This document shows, in pieces, positions 12,401 through 23,179 of a DNA stretch of 64,000 nt. The stretch lies in assembly GCF_000003815.2 (NCBI RefSeq), contig NC_049990.1:5288626-5352625 (forward strand), in the 5' to 3' direction. Source of the DNA: Branchiostoma floridae. Taxonomy: Eukaryota > Chordata > Leptocardii > Amphioxiformes > Branchiostomatidae. A program made the translations under genes and the position numbers. The notes under the pieces are model-generated. The model was not told the DNA's origin. It ran no database searches and saw nothing but the letters and a program-made list of their open reading frames with translations. The stretch's first letter is position 1; each line of letters starts with the position of its first letter.

Positions 12401-15400
12401 GACACCTGGTGCACATGGCATTGGCCAGGTTGGACATGATGGAGCTGAAGGGGGGACAGTAAATATTAACATTTGTCAGTACATTACCTGCATACATGTG
12501 TATGTAGGATGTTGTGGTGTTCACAAGTTGTAGTGCCTAGTGGCACCTATAATGTAGGTCTAACACTAGTAACAGCAAGTTTCCTTGTTGTTTCTGTAGC
12601 AGGGTATATGTGGATTTGGACATGATGGCGCTGAGGTGGGGACATTCAACATTACACATAACTGTCAGGACATTCACATGTCAGGACACTTAGGAATACT
12701 ACCTGCATATGTACGGTTGTTGTGGTGTTGTTCACATGTATGTAGTGTCTAGCGGCACCTACAATGCAGGTCAGCAAGTTTCCTTGTATAATTTTACAGG
12801 GATGGGTTGCTAGCCCTTCCCCTTTAACGTGCTCAAGGTATCACCTAAAACCAAGGATAACCTTGTTTTATGTCCCTTCTGAAAGATGGGTGCAGCCCCA
12901 AACAAGGTGCCCTTCCTAGGATTTGAACTGTTACCCATTGGAACCATGAGCTCAGCTGTGAGGCTGCTACCAGTTGAACTACAGGGACATAGAGCAGGTA
13001 ATATTGGACTTCACGTGCTTGGAGTTGTGCAGGTGTTTTTATCACCTTACTTGTACCAGGATCTGAGTTAGGCACATGGCACAAAGGGGGAGAAAACAAG
13101 AGGTGAAGGTAAAATTTGTCTGATGTTTTTCGTCTCAGCCCTGACAATTCAAAACTTCTAACGTTTTTTTAAGCTGGATACGATACTTTAAAATCATACA
13201 AAATTGTATGATTAAGAGATCGACAGTGCTTGATGTGGAACTTCGATCAAAGCAAGTTTCATAAAAAATTTTAGCCCAGCATCCACAATTGTCAAACACA
13301 AACTAATCAATTCCTTTGTTTCTGGCAAATTTTAAAATTAGACGGAATCAATGACTATACCAAACACAATCTTTCCAGATTCATTTGCAAATTGCTTGTC
13401 TGTCATTGTGAACTGGGGACTACTGAAGTTGGGAAGTGAAGCACCTGGCACCTATAAACCACAGGTATGAGCAAACAGTCTTCACCTTACATTTGTCATT
13501 GTGATTTCCTGGCAGCCTTTTTACTAAATGACAGGTGACGTGTTACGTTCTACTATTAAGAGTCTTAGATTGGATAAAAAATATCAACCTAATGGTGAAA
13601 GAAATTGATTTCTGTAACATTTCATCGAAATTTGAAGTCTCATGTTTTACTGGATTAATGATTGTGATGTATTTTGTCGATTGTTCTATCAACAATTGAT
13701 CTAGAAAGCTGTGTCGTCTTGGAACTTTGTTAGACTTAGCCTCTATTTCCTCGAAGCTGTGAATTCATCTGTAAATGACATTGTGAATGTTTACGGAACC
13801 TGCAAGGATCAATTTTGGGAACAAAATACATTCCGGATGAAACGTTGTTTTCAAAATTGACTACATTGGGCTTCTATCGATTCATTTTTTGAGTTACCAT
13901 ATTTGACAGAACTTCAAAATGCTTAATTCCTAACTTTGGAAAGAATAAAAAAAATCAGAAAGAGTTCATTCGAACCTGCGTTTTACAAACAAAAAGAACA
14001 ATTCCTTTGCTGTAAATACATGTTTAAAGGAAATATTCAACATGGAATTCAAGTACATACAATGTACGCGGACATGACGTACATGTACACACAAGCTAAA
14101 ACATACTGTAATACTGTTACTCAAATGTATACACCATTGAATGTTTGACAACAGTAGAAATCAATATACCTACTGTACATGTGCATGTGTGTGTGTACAC
14201 ATGAATACATTACATTTCCCTTGTGCAAACCCAGGAGGTGAGCTCCCTCATGTCTGCACCTGTGCACACTTACCTGTGTTCCCTGATATCTATTGGCTAT
14301 CTCACCTGTACATTAAGACAGGTGTTATGAACCCACATTCAATCTTGTTTTCTTAAGGTTCTTCTATTCTCTAGTCTTCAAAGAAACAGGCAAGGGCAAT
14401 CGTTGTGATTTGAATGTGAATCACAACAACTCTTGAGTCTTGGGAAAATAATGACTCTTTTTTACAACAAACTACTTTGTCTGGTCTTAACTATCTTTGC
14501 AAATTATGAGCTAAAACCCTCCACATAGAGCAACAATAGAGTCCTTCTAAGCACCATCAAGTTGCTAATTCACCGTTAAATTGACCACCAAATCAAATGC
14601 CATTTGCAGGTATTTAAGAATGATTACCACCAGCACTTAATTCCCCTTGGTATTTAGTTAGCCATTTATTTTCATTATCATTTAATTAACACCCCAGTGA
14701 CAATTATAGGTCAACAAACTAGCAAGTTAATTATTGCAAATTTGCAAAGCAAAACCTATATTGTTATAGTAGATTTGACTGCCTTACTTATAACCTTTAT
14801 TACCGGTAAGTTTGTACTATGCCTTGACTTGGGAAATGTACATTTTGTACATGTATCCCCCACACCCATTTGCCCCACCCCCTGCCACTGGATACCTATT
14901 TGCACCTTTACTATATACTAGTAGCACCATGAACGTATATGTGGGTATACTCATAAATACCGACCGGTCGATCGCGTCCTGTTTTCGCACACTGTCCTTT
15001 CGGCGCTGGAATAGGGACGAATCGTGCAGGGCAAGCGGCATTGCGCCACTACGCCCGGGTGCGGTATTTTCTCTACAATGCAGCAATGGAGAGTGCAGGG
15101 TTAGAACTAACGTCTACTCCGTGTGTTTTGGCTGGAGGGAGGAGTTCAGATAGAACTGAAGAGAGAAGAAGCTGTGCCACAAGAATGACAAACTTACGGT
15201 GCACTTTTACTGTTAATTCTGTAAAGCCTAGGACAAGATGGAAGAAATAGGGCGTAGAAAGACCTTGCAGAGAAAACCAGAAAACTCTTAGACAAGACAA
15301 GACAAACTTAACCAGATCCACAAGAAAACAAAATAATGCCAACTTGATAACCTCCACTAGCAACCAACTTTTAAACTACATGAAGAACACACCACTAGTG

Positions 15401-18400
15401 TAAAAGATAGATAGAACAAATTCATCCGAACAAATAAATCGTAGGTATATATAAATATATATTACAAACAAGAGAAATTTTACATGAACCAAAGAAAGTT
15501 TGGTTGGAAACAGAAGCCACAAATGTAGTAGGAAGAAGTCTAAAAACTCATTTTGTAAGCTCCTTCGAGTACTTACTCCTACAGACAAATAAAGAGCAAA
15601 GAGAGATAAAGATAAAGACTCTGTCAGAGAGATAAAGACTGAAAGAGCTGGGAAAATTCTAGGTCACAGAGGAGCTTTTATAAGACAAACAAGCATTGAG
15701 AGAGATAGGAGAGTCTATAGAAGGAACAACAATGCTTGCAGAGGGTACATATTTACATGTAAAATATTTCAAAGTTAGTCCAAACATATTTCCTTGTTAG
15801 TGCCATGTACATCAAAATAATTTCCAAACATTTCAATATTTCTAAAAAATTTGTGTCATTAGTCGTGGTTTAGAAATAAAATCATTGTTAAAACATAAGA
15901 TGAAAACATCTTTGCTGTTTTGAACTGGTGAACAACTCACTAGTAGTGAAACACTGCATACCCTTTGAAAGTTAATGTTACGTTAGTCAACAAAATGTTG
16001 GACAATGAATTCAACTTAACTGCCAGTTTGACATAAAAACAAAGCAGTCGGAAAGGAAAATTTCAGTTTCATTCACTGAGATCTCCATACTAGAACATGA
16101 TTCCTGTTTCAAACAGCGTGGGTTAGGGTATTGGTTAGGTGGGAGGGGCGCATCTAAACCAACACTGTGACATACTTACCCCCTAGTGGAGGGTACTGCA
16201 CTGAAACTGAGCTGTCGCTTTGCAGAGATTTCGCTTTTGTTCCCCGTGGGATCCCTACTTAATGGGGTGCTCCGAACTAACCCCGGTTCCCTGGCACTAT
16301 TTGCATGGACATTTGGGCACAGTTAATAATGTAAGTCAACCATACAAAAATGCAGCCGACCCTTTTAAGGAATGCACACCATGCGTTGAGGAGCAAAAAT
16401 CTGGATGTTGCAAAGAACACACGCCTCCGAGCTTAGCACGCCACCAAAGAGTTACCTAACTTCCAAAAACTGACAAAAACTCTTTTACAAGCCATGCCCA
16501 TTCAATTAAATGCTTCCCTGCTTTCCTCTGGCAAGCATAGAGTGTTTACCATTTGCATAGAACCACTATACATCAAGTACAGCCCTGTACAAAGTCTGCA
16601 AAGCGTTGCTGTCGTACGCTAAAGAGTTTAGAGTGAAGCTAAGCAAGTCCATGCAAAGTAAAAGGTTAGATCAAGAGCCTATCAACAGGCTAAAGCACTC
16701 TAAGAAGAACCCAAAACAGTTGTAGCAGACAGTCTAAATAAGCAATACCCCTTCATCATTGAGACAGCCTTGCACCTCTGCACTGCTTAGCTCCAAAGGA
16801 AAAAAAAGGCCAAGAACCTAAACCCCTTCAAACGTTTGTTCACCAAAGCAGCTCCCTCAAAAAACAAACTGACAGACACAACACTTCGCCCATAGGGGGG
16901 GACAGGCTCCCAAGACAAGAACGTTCTACTTGGCGATGTTACTCTTGGCGAGTAAGTTGTCCTTGAGCGTGTGTTTTGCATTAAGGAACGTGCGGGGTGG
17001 GACCTTGACTGCCAAACACGCCTGTTTGGACATGGGATTGGACTTGACACTGGCAAGCGTTCAGAGGGAAAGATGGTTTGTTCCAAAGTGAGGGGGGGAG
17101 GGCTGTGCTATGTGTAAACAAAGGGGGGAGTCAGGTATCCAAACACTTCTGGGCCCTATATATAAACACCAAGACCAGGTAAGGGCAGAGGGGGCCACAC
17201 CAAAGAATGCAGGATGTGGTGACAGACTAACAGATGGGAGAGTGATCTACTGCTAGGCTATGTAAATAATGGTAGGCTTTTTGTCTGGTCTACATGTAGG
17301 TCTGTCAGATGTTACTTTTAACAAAGTTCTACACTTCAAAAGTGTTGGATGAGTCTACAGATGGTCACACCTGGCGCTAAGGCATCTGAATATTGGGCAG
17401 TGTTCCAAGTGACCTCTTTTAACTTCAAGAGAAAAGTCTGTTATCCCATTATCCTATAGTCTCACAATTGTTGGCCTAATTTAACTTCCCAAAATACCAT
17501 TTAACCTAAAGAGGACAGCATTTCTATCTAATGAGGGAAAGTAAATCATATCTTTTACCATTAGTGGTAAAAAGTGTCAGAGTTACAAAACAGTATTTTA
17601 CATGTACTTGGAGCTGGCATTAAGGAACAGAAAAAGAGGTGGGCTTCTTATCAAATGTGTTTAAGAAGTAGGCTAAGTAACTGATAGTTTAAATATCATT
17701 ATTGCAATATGTCCCATCTTTTTTTCTAAATAAGGACTTCAACTTCTGCCAGTAGAGTGAGCGCTTGTAACAAATAGACATCTGTATTTCGTTGTACTGT
17801 ACATAGTACGTGTACATTTTATAAGAATGTATCTAACTTGTATTTTGCATGTATGGTATTGATCAGTTTTTCTCATGATAATTGATATAGCATGTTTGTA
17901 AGCCGTTGAGTTTAAACTAGTGCTGAAAAATCTAAGCCACATGTCAACATCGAACCAACAGTAAGCATACGTTAGCAGCGAACAGTACATGTTACCTGAT
18001 ATCCATGGCCACCTATCTGTTCCTGAATGAATTGCATGTAAAAGAGAGAACACTGACATCAAATACTCCATCTGAATTTCTGAAATAGCCAGGATAGGGT
18101 GGGAGAACTGATTAACCCAACATGCATGTGATCCAAAAATTAGGGTAACGGTTTAAATATGCATGGACATACCATCAAGTAGGGCTCAAAATTCATTATT
18201 GGACATAGCTAAGCTGCACCCAACCTAAAAATCTAGGTACACAAGAAAAATTCGGGTGAACAACATTTAGTCAGCAAAACCTAATAACAAAGGTTACTGC
18301 CTTTCTTTATACTGAATCAAAACTTGAAGCTGAAATTCTACAGCTAAATAAATGAATAAACAAAATTTATATAATTATGAATAAGTAAATTTTCAAGAGC

Positions 18401-20403
18401 TGACTTCAAGGTTATAAGCAAGCAGTAATTCAACATAGGTTTTATTATTTTTCTAATATTTGAAAATCAATAATACTTCTAGTTTGCTGTATATGTTTTC
18501 ATATAAGTTCATCAGCAAAAATTAGGTGCATCCAGTATTTTGAGATCTATCAATGACTTAATAGGACATTATCACTCAATAAATAGTAGTTAGACTTAGA
18601 GACACTACCACAATTACTACAACAATGTCAAATCAACATTAGAGTTGAACATTTTTACTATTAGTTTTCAATATTTGATGCATTGATAGGGGGAAAACTG
18701 TAACAACAAGGAACACAATGACTTTCTTCAACTTTGGCACATGAAAGAATATGAGCATTTAGATTCACATCCTAAATGGTACATGAAAACTTTTTACTTC
18801 CCTTTAATGAAAATAAAATGAAGTGGGGAATCCAGAAAACATGAAATTGAATTAGTATGGCCTAACCCATGATAGTACATTAAAAACATGTCTATTGTTG
18901 GAGCAAATTAATAGCTTTGTCATCCCTACCAGAAAACTATGTCAGCTGGCACAGGAAACTGTCAGGACCTATTAGCTATCTTGAAGACAGGCTGCAAATC
19001 TTGCAGACCTTCTCTTTTCAGAAATGAAGAAGTCATTTCTTGTACAACGTTTTTTTTTTCTCAAATGTTATTGTTTGATCTTTGATTGGCTACTGTAGAA
19101 CAGGAAAATCCTGTCAATAGTCAATAAAAAAAAATAGTAGGGAAAAGTATTATTCATGACAGGAATCAATCAAAGATTCTGTGCAATGGCTCAGGGCTAG
19201 CCCTGGAGTGATCATCTAGCAATCAAAAAGTCACTGCTTTCTTTTTTGACATCCATTCTTTATTATTCTATTTCTAGTCAACTGTTCTTGCTCATCTTCA
19301 TCATGCATTGATTCATCAATCATTCTTGCTCAGGAATGTAAATTAGCGTAATTGTTTTGGCACCATTTTACAACTTATTATCCTCTGGGTTAGGGTTGAT
19401 ACCGGTAGTATCATGAGGTGTTATTCACAAGATTTCAAAGGAACATCCTGTCAATAGTGCTATAAAAAGAATTCTGATTGACAAGAACAATAGGGCCAAA
19501 ACATTCTTATAAACAATAACATTGATTCTGTCAAAAGCCTCGGCCAGTCTTACATGACATTGACAGCCATAAAACAACTTATGATCTATGTGTAACACTT
19601 TGAACTATGATGTTGAAAAAAAGATGGAAACTATGACCTTAAACTTGAAATTGTAACACAATACTACCCTGTTGCTGGGGCCTTGACCATGGCATTCAGC
19701 CAGACCAGACACCGGAAGTGACTTATTCATCACCCAGTCTGGGTCTGTCTGAATATGGACAAACTCTAAAAATAAAATCAACAACTGAAGAAATTACGCT
19801 GTGACAATCTTTTACACAGCTTTACTGAACTGTTTTAAGAGATACTGTAACACTTGCATGCTTGCCTGACATTTAACTTGAGTTATTGATACCATATATG
19901 TTAACGTTAGATGACAATTAATTCAATAATTTTCTTGTTATCTTGTTTTGGAATCTACAGCTAACGGTCTATAGTATTTCCTTCCCTTTTCTACGGTCCC
20001 GAGTATCTCATACACAGATCTCTTGACAGATCATAAGGATATGATAGTAGATGCACTGAAGACTTTTAGATATTAGAAAATTAAAGGGTTTAATTAGTAA
20101 ATTAAAAGAAAAGACGTCCGTTCCAGAAATAAACCTCTATTTGTCAGAGAGGAGGGGCGATCGTCCCGACAACGATCAAGCGCGTAAAACTGTCAAACGA
20201 GGCGGAAATTAACGAACTTCGCTGCCCACAAGCATAGAGACAAGCCCATATTAAATAACAGATTGCAAATCTGCGTGATCTGAGCCCATTTTGGGTTAAA
20301 AAACGAGAATTTTGGGTGTGTACCTGCCCGTCATAGGTTCCACTTCCGCTGTCTCCCCGCTCCGAATGGCTGCCCGCCGCGCGGCATGATGGGTAATAAA
20401 CAT
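344..20403 (-). CDS. LIMS1: PINCH/LIMS adaptor, five LIM domains, multi-exon
   Basis: Adaptor of focal adhesions: in the known family LIM1 binds integrin-linked kinase and the protein links integrins to actin through the ILK-PINCH-parvin complex. Coding exons, 5' to 3' on the minus strand: 12437(ATG)-12331, 12067-12022, 11653-11587, 10403-10283, 9705-9634, 9444-9367, 8844-8749, 8046-7992, 7003-6862, 6414-6339, then one of three last exons (4806-4692, 3960-3873 or 434-344). All junctions have GT/AG sites and matching phase. With the most distal last exon the product is 316 aa, against 325 aa recalled for human PINCH1. LIM1 to LIM5 lie at about residues 8-62, 71-121, 135-184, 192-243 and 251-302. 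Family blocks such as [30 protein letters not shown] and [20 protein letters not shown] are plain. An upstream exon (20403-20324) joins in phase and may add a short N-terminus. A vertebrate-style LIMS1/LIMS2 split cannot be judged here; symbol given by homology. Confidence 0.95.
501..721. mobile_element. Palindromic MITE family 1, copy 1
   Basis: Ends TAACGCTAGTTCACCTTTATC and its inverse GGTGAACTAGCGTTA. Inside is a second inverted pair around GATATCAAGTCGACGG. Two more copies lie at 3428-3649 and 8508-8722, all about 215-222 bp. It has no coding capacity, and the TA at each end suggests Tc1/mariner-type mobilisation. Confidence 0.8.
730..912. repeat. Long perfect-looking hairpin, palindromic element
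   Basis: Arms of roughly 85-90 bases: TTCAAATACAATTCAACCTC at the left matches its inverse at 893-912, and CCTTCCGGACGTTTCAAGTG matches CACTCGAAACATCCGGAAG. It starts nine bases after MITE family 1 copy 1. No coding sequence. Confidence 0.75.
3340..3800. repeat. Local direct duplication flanking MITE copy 2
   Basis: TTCTTCATAATAC.CACAGAG, TATGCCTCTAAACTACATGT and TTAATCGCTGAGTCAGCC occur twice about 340 bases apart (first copy interrupted by the MITE). The duplicated unit is about 120-130 bases. Confidence 0.7.
3428..3649. mobile_element. Palindromic MITE family 1, copy 2 (empty site nearby)
   Basis: Same inverted ends as copy 1, diverged (CATTAGTTCACC on the left). It sits inside a locally duplicated segment. 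The sister segment near 3760-3800 reads ATGTATGTAGTAGCATGCAGG without the insertion, so the target was a single TA that is now duplicated on both sides. Confidence 0.8.
3873..3960 (-). CDS. LIMS1: PINCH alternative last exon B (middle)
   Basis: Acceptor TTCCACACAG then C, which completes AA|C (Asn). It encodes [20 protein letters not shown] and ends [12 protein letters not shown]. Both final LIM5 zinc-binding Cys are present. Same acceptor phase and same length class as exon C, so it is a full substitute. The tail is shorter than in vertebrate PINCH. Confidence 0.85.
4692..4806 (-). CDS. LIMS1: PINCH alternative last exon A (proximal)
   Basis: Acceptor CTCCACACAG then C, in the same phase as exon B. 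It encodes [20 protein letters not shown] and continues [21 protein letters not shown]. The terminal zinc ligands (PVCEPC) are kept, but the tail after the LIM domain is different: basic and aromatic, ending in Cys. The intron sequence just upstream resembles that of exon B (STKFLE.D preceded by the same CACACAG), which points to tandem duplication followed by divergence. Using it gives a 324-aa protein. Confidence 0.75.
7245..7780. mobile_element. 536-bp non-autonomous DNA transposon with TTAA target site
   Basis: Terminal inverted repeats of about 40 bases (AGGGGCATTCCACTCCAGA... and ...CTGGAGTGGAATGCCCCT) flanked by TTAA on both sides (7241-7244, 7781-7784). The TTAA duplication is typical of piggyBac or Kolobok-type elements. 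No transposase frame. It lies in the PINCH intron between exons 7003 and 7992. Confidence 0.75.
8508..8722. mobile_element. Palindromic MITE family 1, copy 3
   Basis: TAACGCTTGTTCACC at the left and AACTAGCGTTA at the right, with the central GATATCGAGTTGACGG inverted pair. It ends 27 bases before PINCH exon 8749-8844, on its 3' side in gene orientation. Confidence 0.8.
9905..10130 (+). repeat. Dispersed repeat with CTGATGA-hairpin-GAAA core
   Basis: Contains CTGATGA at 9914, a hairpin GGTGTC/GACATC, and GAAAC at 9939, followed by GGGAGTGAGTACTACTTTGG. The look is that of a retroelement 3' tail known from marine invertebrates, recalled rather than searched. No protein frame is credible here. 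Confidence 0.4.
10748..10858. repeat. Short inverted-repeat element
   Basis: GTGTATTCTGCACCACCC at the left and GGGTGATACAGAATACAC at the right form an inverted pair about 110 bases apart, in the PINCH intron upstream of exon 11587-11653 in coordinate order. Confidence 0.5.
11190..11510. mobile_element. MITE with GGGCTCGAAATAC ends
   Basis: Left end AGGGCTCGAAATAC and right end GTATTTCAAGCCCT are inverted; inner pairs around CCTGCACTGGTGCAGG and TGCAGGT extend it. A related left half occurs near 18181. The ends resemble hAT-type MITEs, but no clear 8-bp target duplication was found. Confidence 0.55.
12331..12444 (-). CDS. LIMS1: PINCH first LIM-coding exon with likely start codon
   Basis: Acceptor CCCCCCTTCAG at 12446-12445, then CTCCATC and ATG at 12437-12435. 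The reading begins [16 protein letters not shown], equivalent to the human start MANALASATCERC. The exon holds the first CxxC of LIM1 and ends with a split Val codon at donor GT|GTAAGT. Because the reading frame is open through CTCCATC, upstream exons ending in two extra bases can extend the N-terminus, as in vertebrate LIMS1 isoforms. Confidence 0.9.
12434..12795 (-). repeat. Tandem duplication of the PINCH exon edge and flanking intron
   Basis: The stretch from the start codon of exon 12444 into the upstream intron recurs about 185 bases away: GGACATGATGGAGCTGAAGG near 12432 and GGACATGATGGCGCTGAGG near 12618, followed in both by GTTGTGGTGTT, TAGTG.CTAG.GGCACCTA and CAGCAAGTTTCCTTGT. The outer copy keeps an acceptor (CACCTCAG) and an ATGTCC, but its frame stops after about 23 codons and has no LIM sequence. 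Confidence 0.7.
12445..20323 (-). other. PINCH first intron, no certain gene
   Basis: About 7.9 kb of mostly AT-rich DNA. Things seen: a CpG-rich patch near 14955-15080; a minus-strand donor-like GGGG|GTAAGTAT at about 16182 with an octamer-type ATGCAAAT upstream near 16303, which may mark another untranslated first exon; a GC-richer block 16790-17200 with a TATATATAA sequence near 17157; and a fragment near 18181-18300 that starts like the GGGCTC repeat at 11190. None of these gives a convincing coding exon. Confidence 0.4.
20324..20403 (-). CDS. LIMS1: Candidate PINCH 5' exon (short N-terminal extension)
   Basis: Donor GGGCAG|GTACAC at 20324. In the frame ending with two leftover bases the sequence is open from ATG 20403 ([16 protein letters not shown]...) to EPMTG, and joins exon 12444 to read [17 protein letters not shown]. 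The stretch MTGSSIMSN resembles the N-terminus of a known vertebrate LIMS1 isoform (MTHSNMAN as recalled). Starts at ATG 20403, at the internal MTG, or only at MSN are all possible; the exon may be 5' UTR. The surrounding DNA is CpG-richer than the intron, as expected near a promoter. Confidence 0.5.
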
Positions 20404-21164
20404 AGTTTGGTGCAGGACCCCAAAGGTGGACATGTTTCTGCCTGGTGAGACAACAGGTGCAGGTTTGGGGCCATGCCGGGACGGACATGTTGATACTTTG
20501 GATTAAGAAAACTATTTTGATAAAAGGCAGGGGAAATTGCAATGGCAGTCCTGTCCTCAACTCCATTGATGCCCCATATGCAACTTTGCAGAGGTTTTAC
20601 GTGTTCGCGGTTTTCGCGGTGACGACTTCACCGCGAAATTGAAACCACAGGAAAATGTCTGTTTTGTGTCCTGTCCGCCTAGCCTCTTGTTTCAACCGTG
20701 ACTTTGAAACCACTGTAAGGACTTTATTTACAGTGAAATTAAATCGCCATGGGAATTTCTCCTTTTTGCAGCACGAGAACTATTGCATTGCAGAAATCAG
20801 CGGGAGGCCAGTCTTTGAACAGAATCAATGACACTAAAAATCAAAATAATAACTCTACCCAAGGTCCTTGCTCTACCAATTTGTTTCTATCAAAATTAAA
20901 CAGACCTCTTTCCGACTTAATATTTTTGTTACATTGTTTATACCTAAATCTTCAAAACGTATTTCAGTGTAAAGCAAATTTCATCTTTTTCAAGATAGGA
21001 ATTTTACCTCATAAGAAAGTTGAAAGAGTAATGATATCCCCTTATTTGCATTACATTTGTCATAATGTAACGGATGGAATCAGCTTGATTATCAGGGTTG
21101 TTAAAAGACGAATGAATTTCCAACACACTGTACCGAAGCGCCCCCTACTTCAGAGGATCAGAAG
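20404..21164. other. Upstream of PINCH exon 20403; no gene supported
   Basis: Contains a repeat-like GTTCGCGGTTTTCGCGGTGA...CACCGCGAAATTGAAACC near 20600 that recurs in diverged form near 28110. An open frame on the plus strand (20749-21279) has no recognisable domain and ends inside the palindromic MITE, so it is not called. Confidence 0.4.
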
Positions 21165-21385
21165 TGTCCGACACCACGACTCCAAGCAGAGGTTAGGCTC
21201 CGGCGGTTGTTTGATGTTTTTAGGCGTTTTTATCGGGCTTTCTATTTTGTACTGTTTTCTTAATCATCTTGCAGCCTAACGAGACATCAAGAAAACAGTC
21301 CAAAATAGAAAGCCCGATAAAAACGTCTAAAACAACGTCAACGTCAAACAGCAGTAGCCTAACCTCTGCTTGGAGAGTAGCACCA
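21165..21385. mobile_element. Palindromic MITE, CTCCAAGCAGAGGTTAGG family
   Basis: Left CTCCAAGCAGAGGTTAGGCT and right CCTAACCTCTGCTTGGAG are inverted, and the inner arms (TTTTTATCGGGCTTTCTATT and inverse) extend the pairing over about 90 bases. Related ends are seen at 29778, about 42530 and 57500. Confidence 0.75.
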
Positions 21386-21906
21386 TGATACGGCTGGAGG
21401 TCGTTGGTGTTTGGTTTTTACTGGGTGGGCAATACCAGCATCAGGGCACTGTAGGCACCCCGCATTCCCCGCGTTACATGCCATGGGGCCCTCCGGGGAT
21501 ACAAACAGTATGAAGTTACTGTAACATATGAACTCTGCCTTTGTTTCAATACTATCTGGTGACAACGGTACTTTTGAAAACCATATGAAAATGGAGGATA
21601 AGCACATACAAACTATTAACTTGAAGGGCAAACGCCCGTATGCTGGGCATAGGAGATGATGAAGGTATAACATACATGTACAAGAGACACTGACAAAGTA
21701 CAGATTTAGGAAGGCGAGTTGAACTTTAGGAGAAGTAGACTAGAATGGAAAAGGCAATACTTTCAACTGACAGGCCGCTAAGGCCTATCTGGAACATGTA
21801 AGAATATGCAAGCAAATGAAGAAGGGACGATAAAATCTCAAAGCTTTCCATGAAAAGGTTTACTGATACTCGTAAAGGGGATAGTCACGACGGTCAGACT
21901 ATACTA

Positions 21907-23179
21907 AACTCGGCACAAAAAGTTTGGAATATCAATTTTGGCTGATCATATTTCCGTTGTTTCTGCATCAATTTTAATGTGTTATATGTCAAAAGAAAGC
22001 GTGTGTGATTTTCTTTCACATGGTATCAAACTCCTTATGATTATAAATTCGTGAAACGAGCACCAGGGCTACTCACGTCAGTGGGTCGCGAAAAAAAAGT
22101 GCCCAAATTTCAATTTTTGTGTTCAACTCTGTATCATCCTGCTGGTATGGGTGCGGTGTCAAGGATTTAATCTATCCTTTTTTCAGGTAATCTTTGGTAT
22201 ACAGAACATCCAAGTTTATCTTTAACATTTGATAAGAGTATATGTGCCTTTTTGGTTGTTGAGTGACCAAATCGAGACGTGGAGGCGGCAAGGAGAATGC
22301 CACGCTGACAGTCGTACGGATAGGGCGTAACAGCGCGTAGCACTTGGGGTGGTGTATGTATGGCTGCCACGGGAAAAACCAGGTTCACTATCATCCCAGA
22401 CAAGACAACCATAATGCTGTGAGATGCAGGACACCATTCTCCATTCAGTTGAAATGTCATACCCCTCCAATATGAGGCCGATGACATTCTCATGATTCTG
22501 CAAGAATACACCGCCTGTTCACGCACACAGTCTGCACAATAGACCTTGCTCCGTGTGGACGGGCGTTGTAGTCTAACACTTGCAGAATTGCATTTGGTCC
22601 CCCACTAGCACACGCTGACGAGGTATGACATTGCGACTGAATGGAGAATGGTGCCCTGTATCTCACAATATTAAGGTTGTCTTGTCTGGGATGATAGTGA
22701 ACCTGGTTTTTCCCGTGGCAGCCATACATACACCACACCAAGTGCTACGCGCTGTTACGCCCTATCCGTACGACTGTCAGCGTGGTATTCTCCTTGCCGC
22801 CTCCACACCTCGATTCGGTCATTCAATAGCCAAAAAGGCACATATACTCTTATCAAATGTTAAAGATAAACTTGGATGTTCTGTATACCAAAAATTACGC
22901 GAAAAAAAGGATAGATTGAATCCTTGACACCGCACCCATACCAGCAGGATGATACAGAGTTGACCACAAAAATTGAAATTTGGGCACTTTTTTTTCGTGA
23001 CCCACTGACGTGAGTAGCCCTGGTGCTCGTTCCACGAATTTATAATCATAAGGAGTTTGATACCGTGTGAAAGAAAATCACACACGCTTTCTTTTGATAT
23101 ATAACACATTGAAATTGATGCAGAAAGAACGGAAATATGATCAGCCAAAGTTGATATTCCAAACTTTTTGTGCCGAGTT
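21907..23179. mobile_element. Palindromic Tc1/mariner-like remnant (two copies head to head)
   Basis: Ends AACTCGGCACAAAAAGTTTG and inverse, each bordered by TA (21905-21906 and 23180-23181). The arms, about 555 bases each (to about 22460 and from about 22625), are inverted copies with several per cent divergence. The central 170 bases carry transposase-like sequence on the minus strand, in broken frames: WRRQGEYHADSRTD, WLPREKPGSLSSQ and LDYNARPHGARSIVQTV. The last resembles the D-x-NARPH-R-R block of Tc1/IS630-type transposases. Not intact in any frame. Confidence 0.75.

Noticed and set aside
16168..16340. U1 snRNA candidate (ACATACTTACC start)
   Set aside because: The start resembles U1, but the rest lacks U1 stem sequences and an Sm site; a minus-strand splice donor explains the match.
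20749..21279. 176-codon open frame on the plus strand
   Set aside because: No domain, AT-rich random-looking composition, no splice context, and it ends inside a palindromic MITE.
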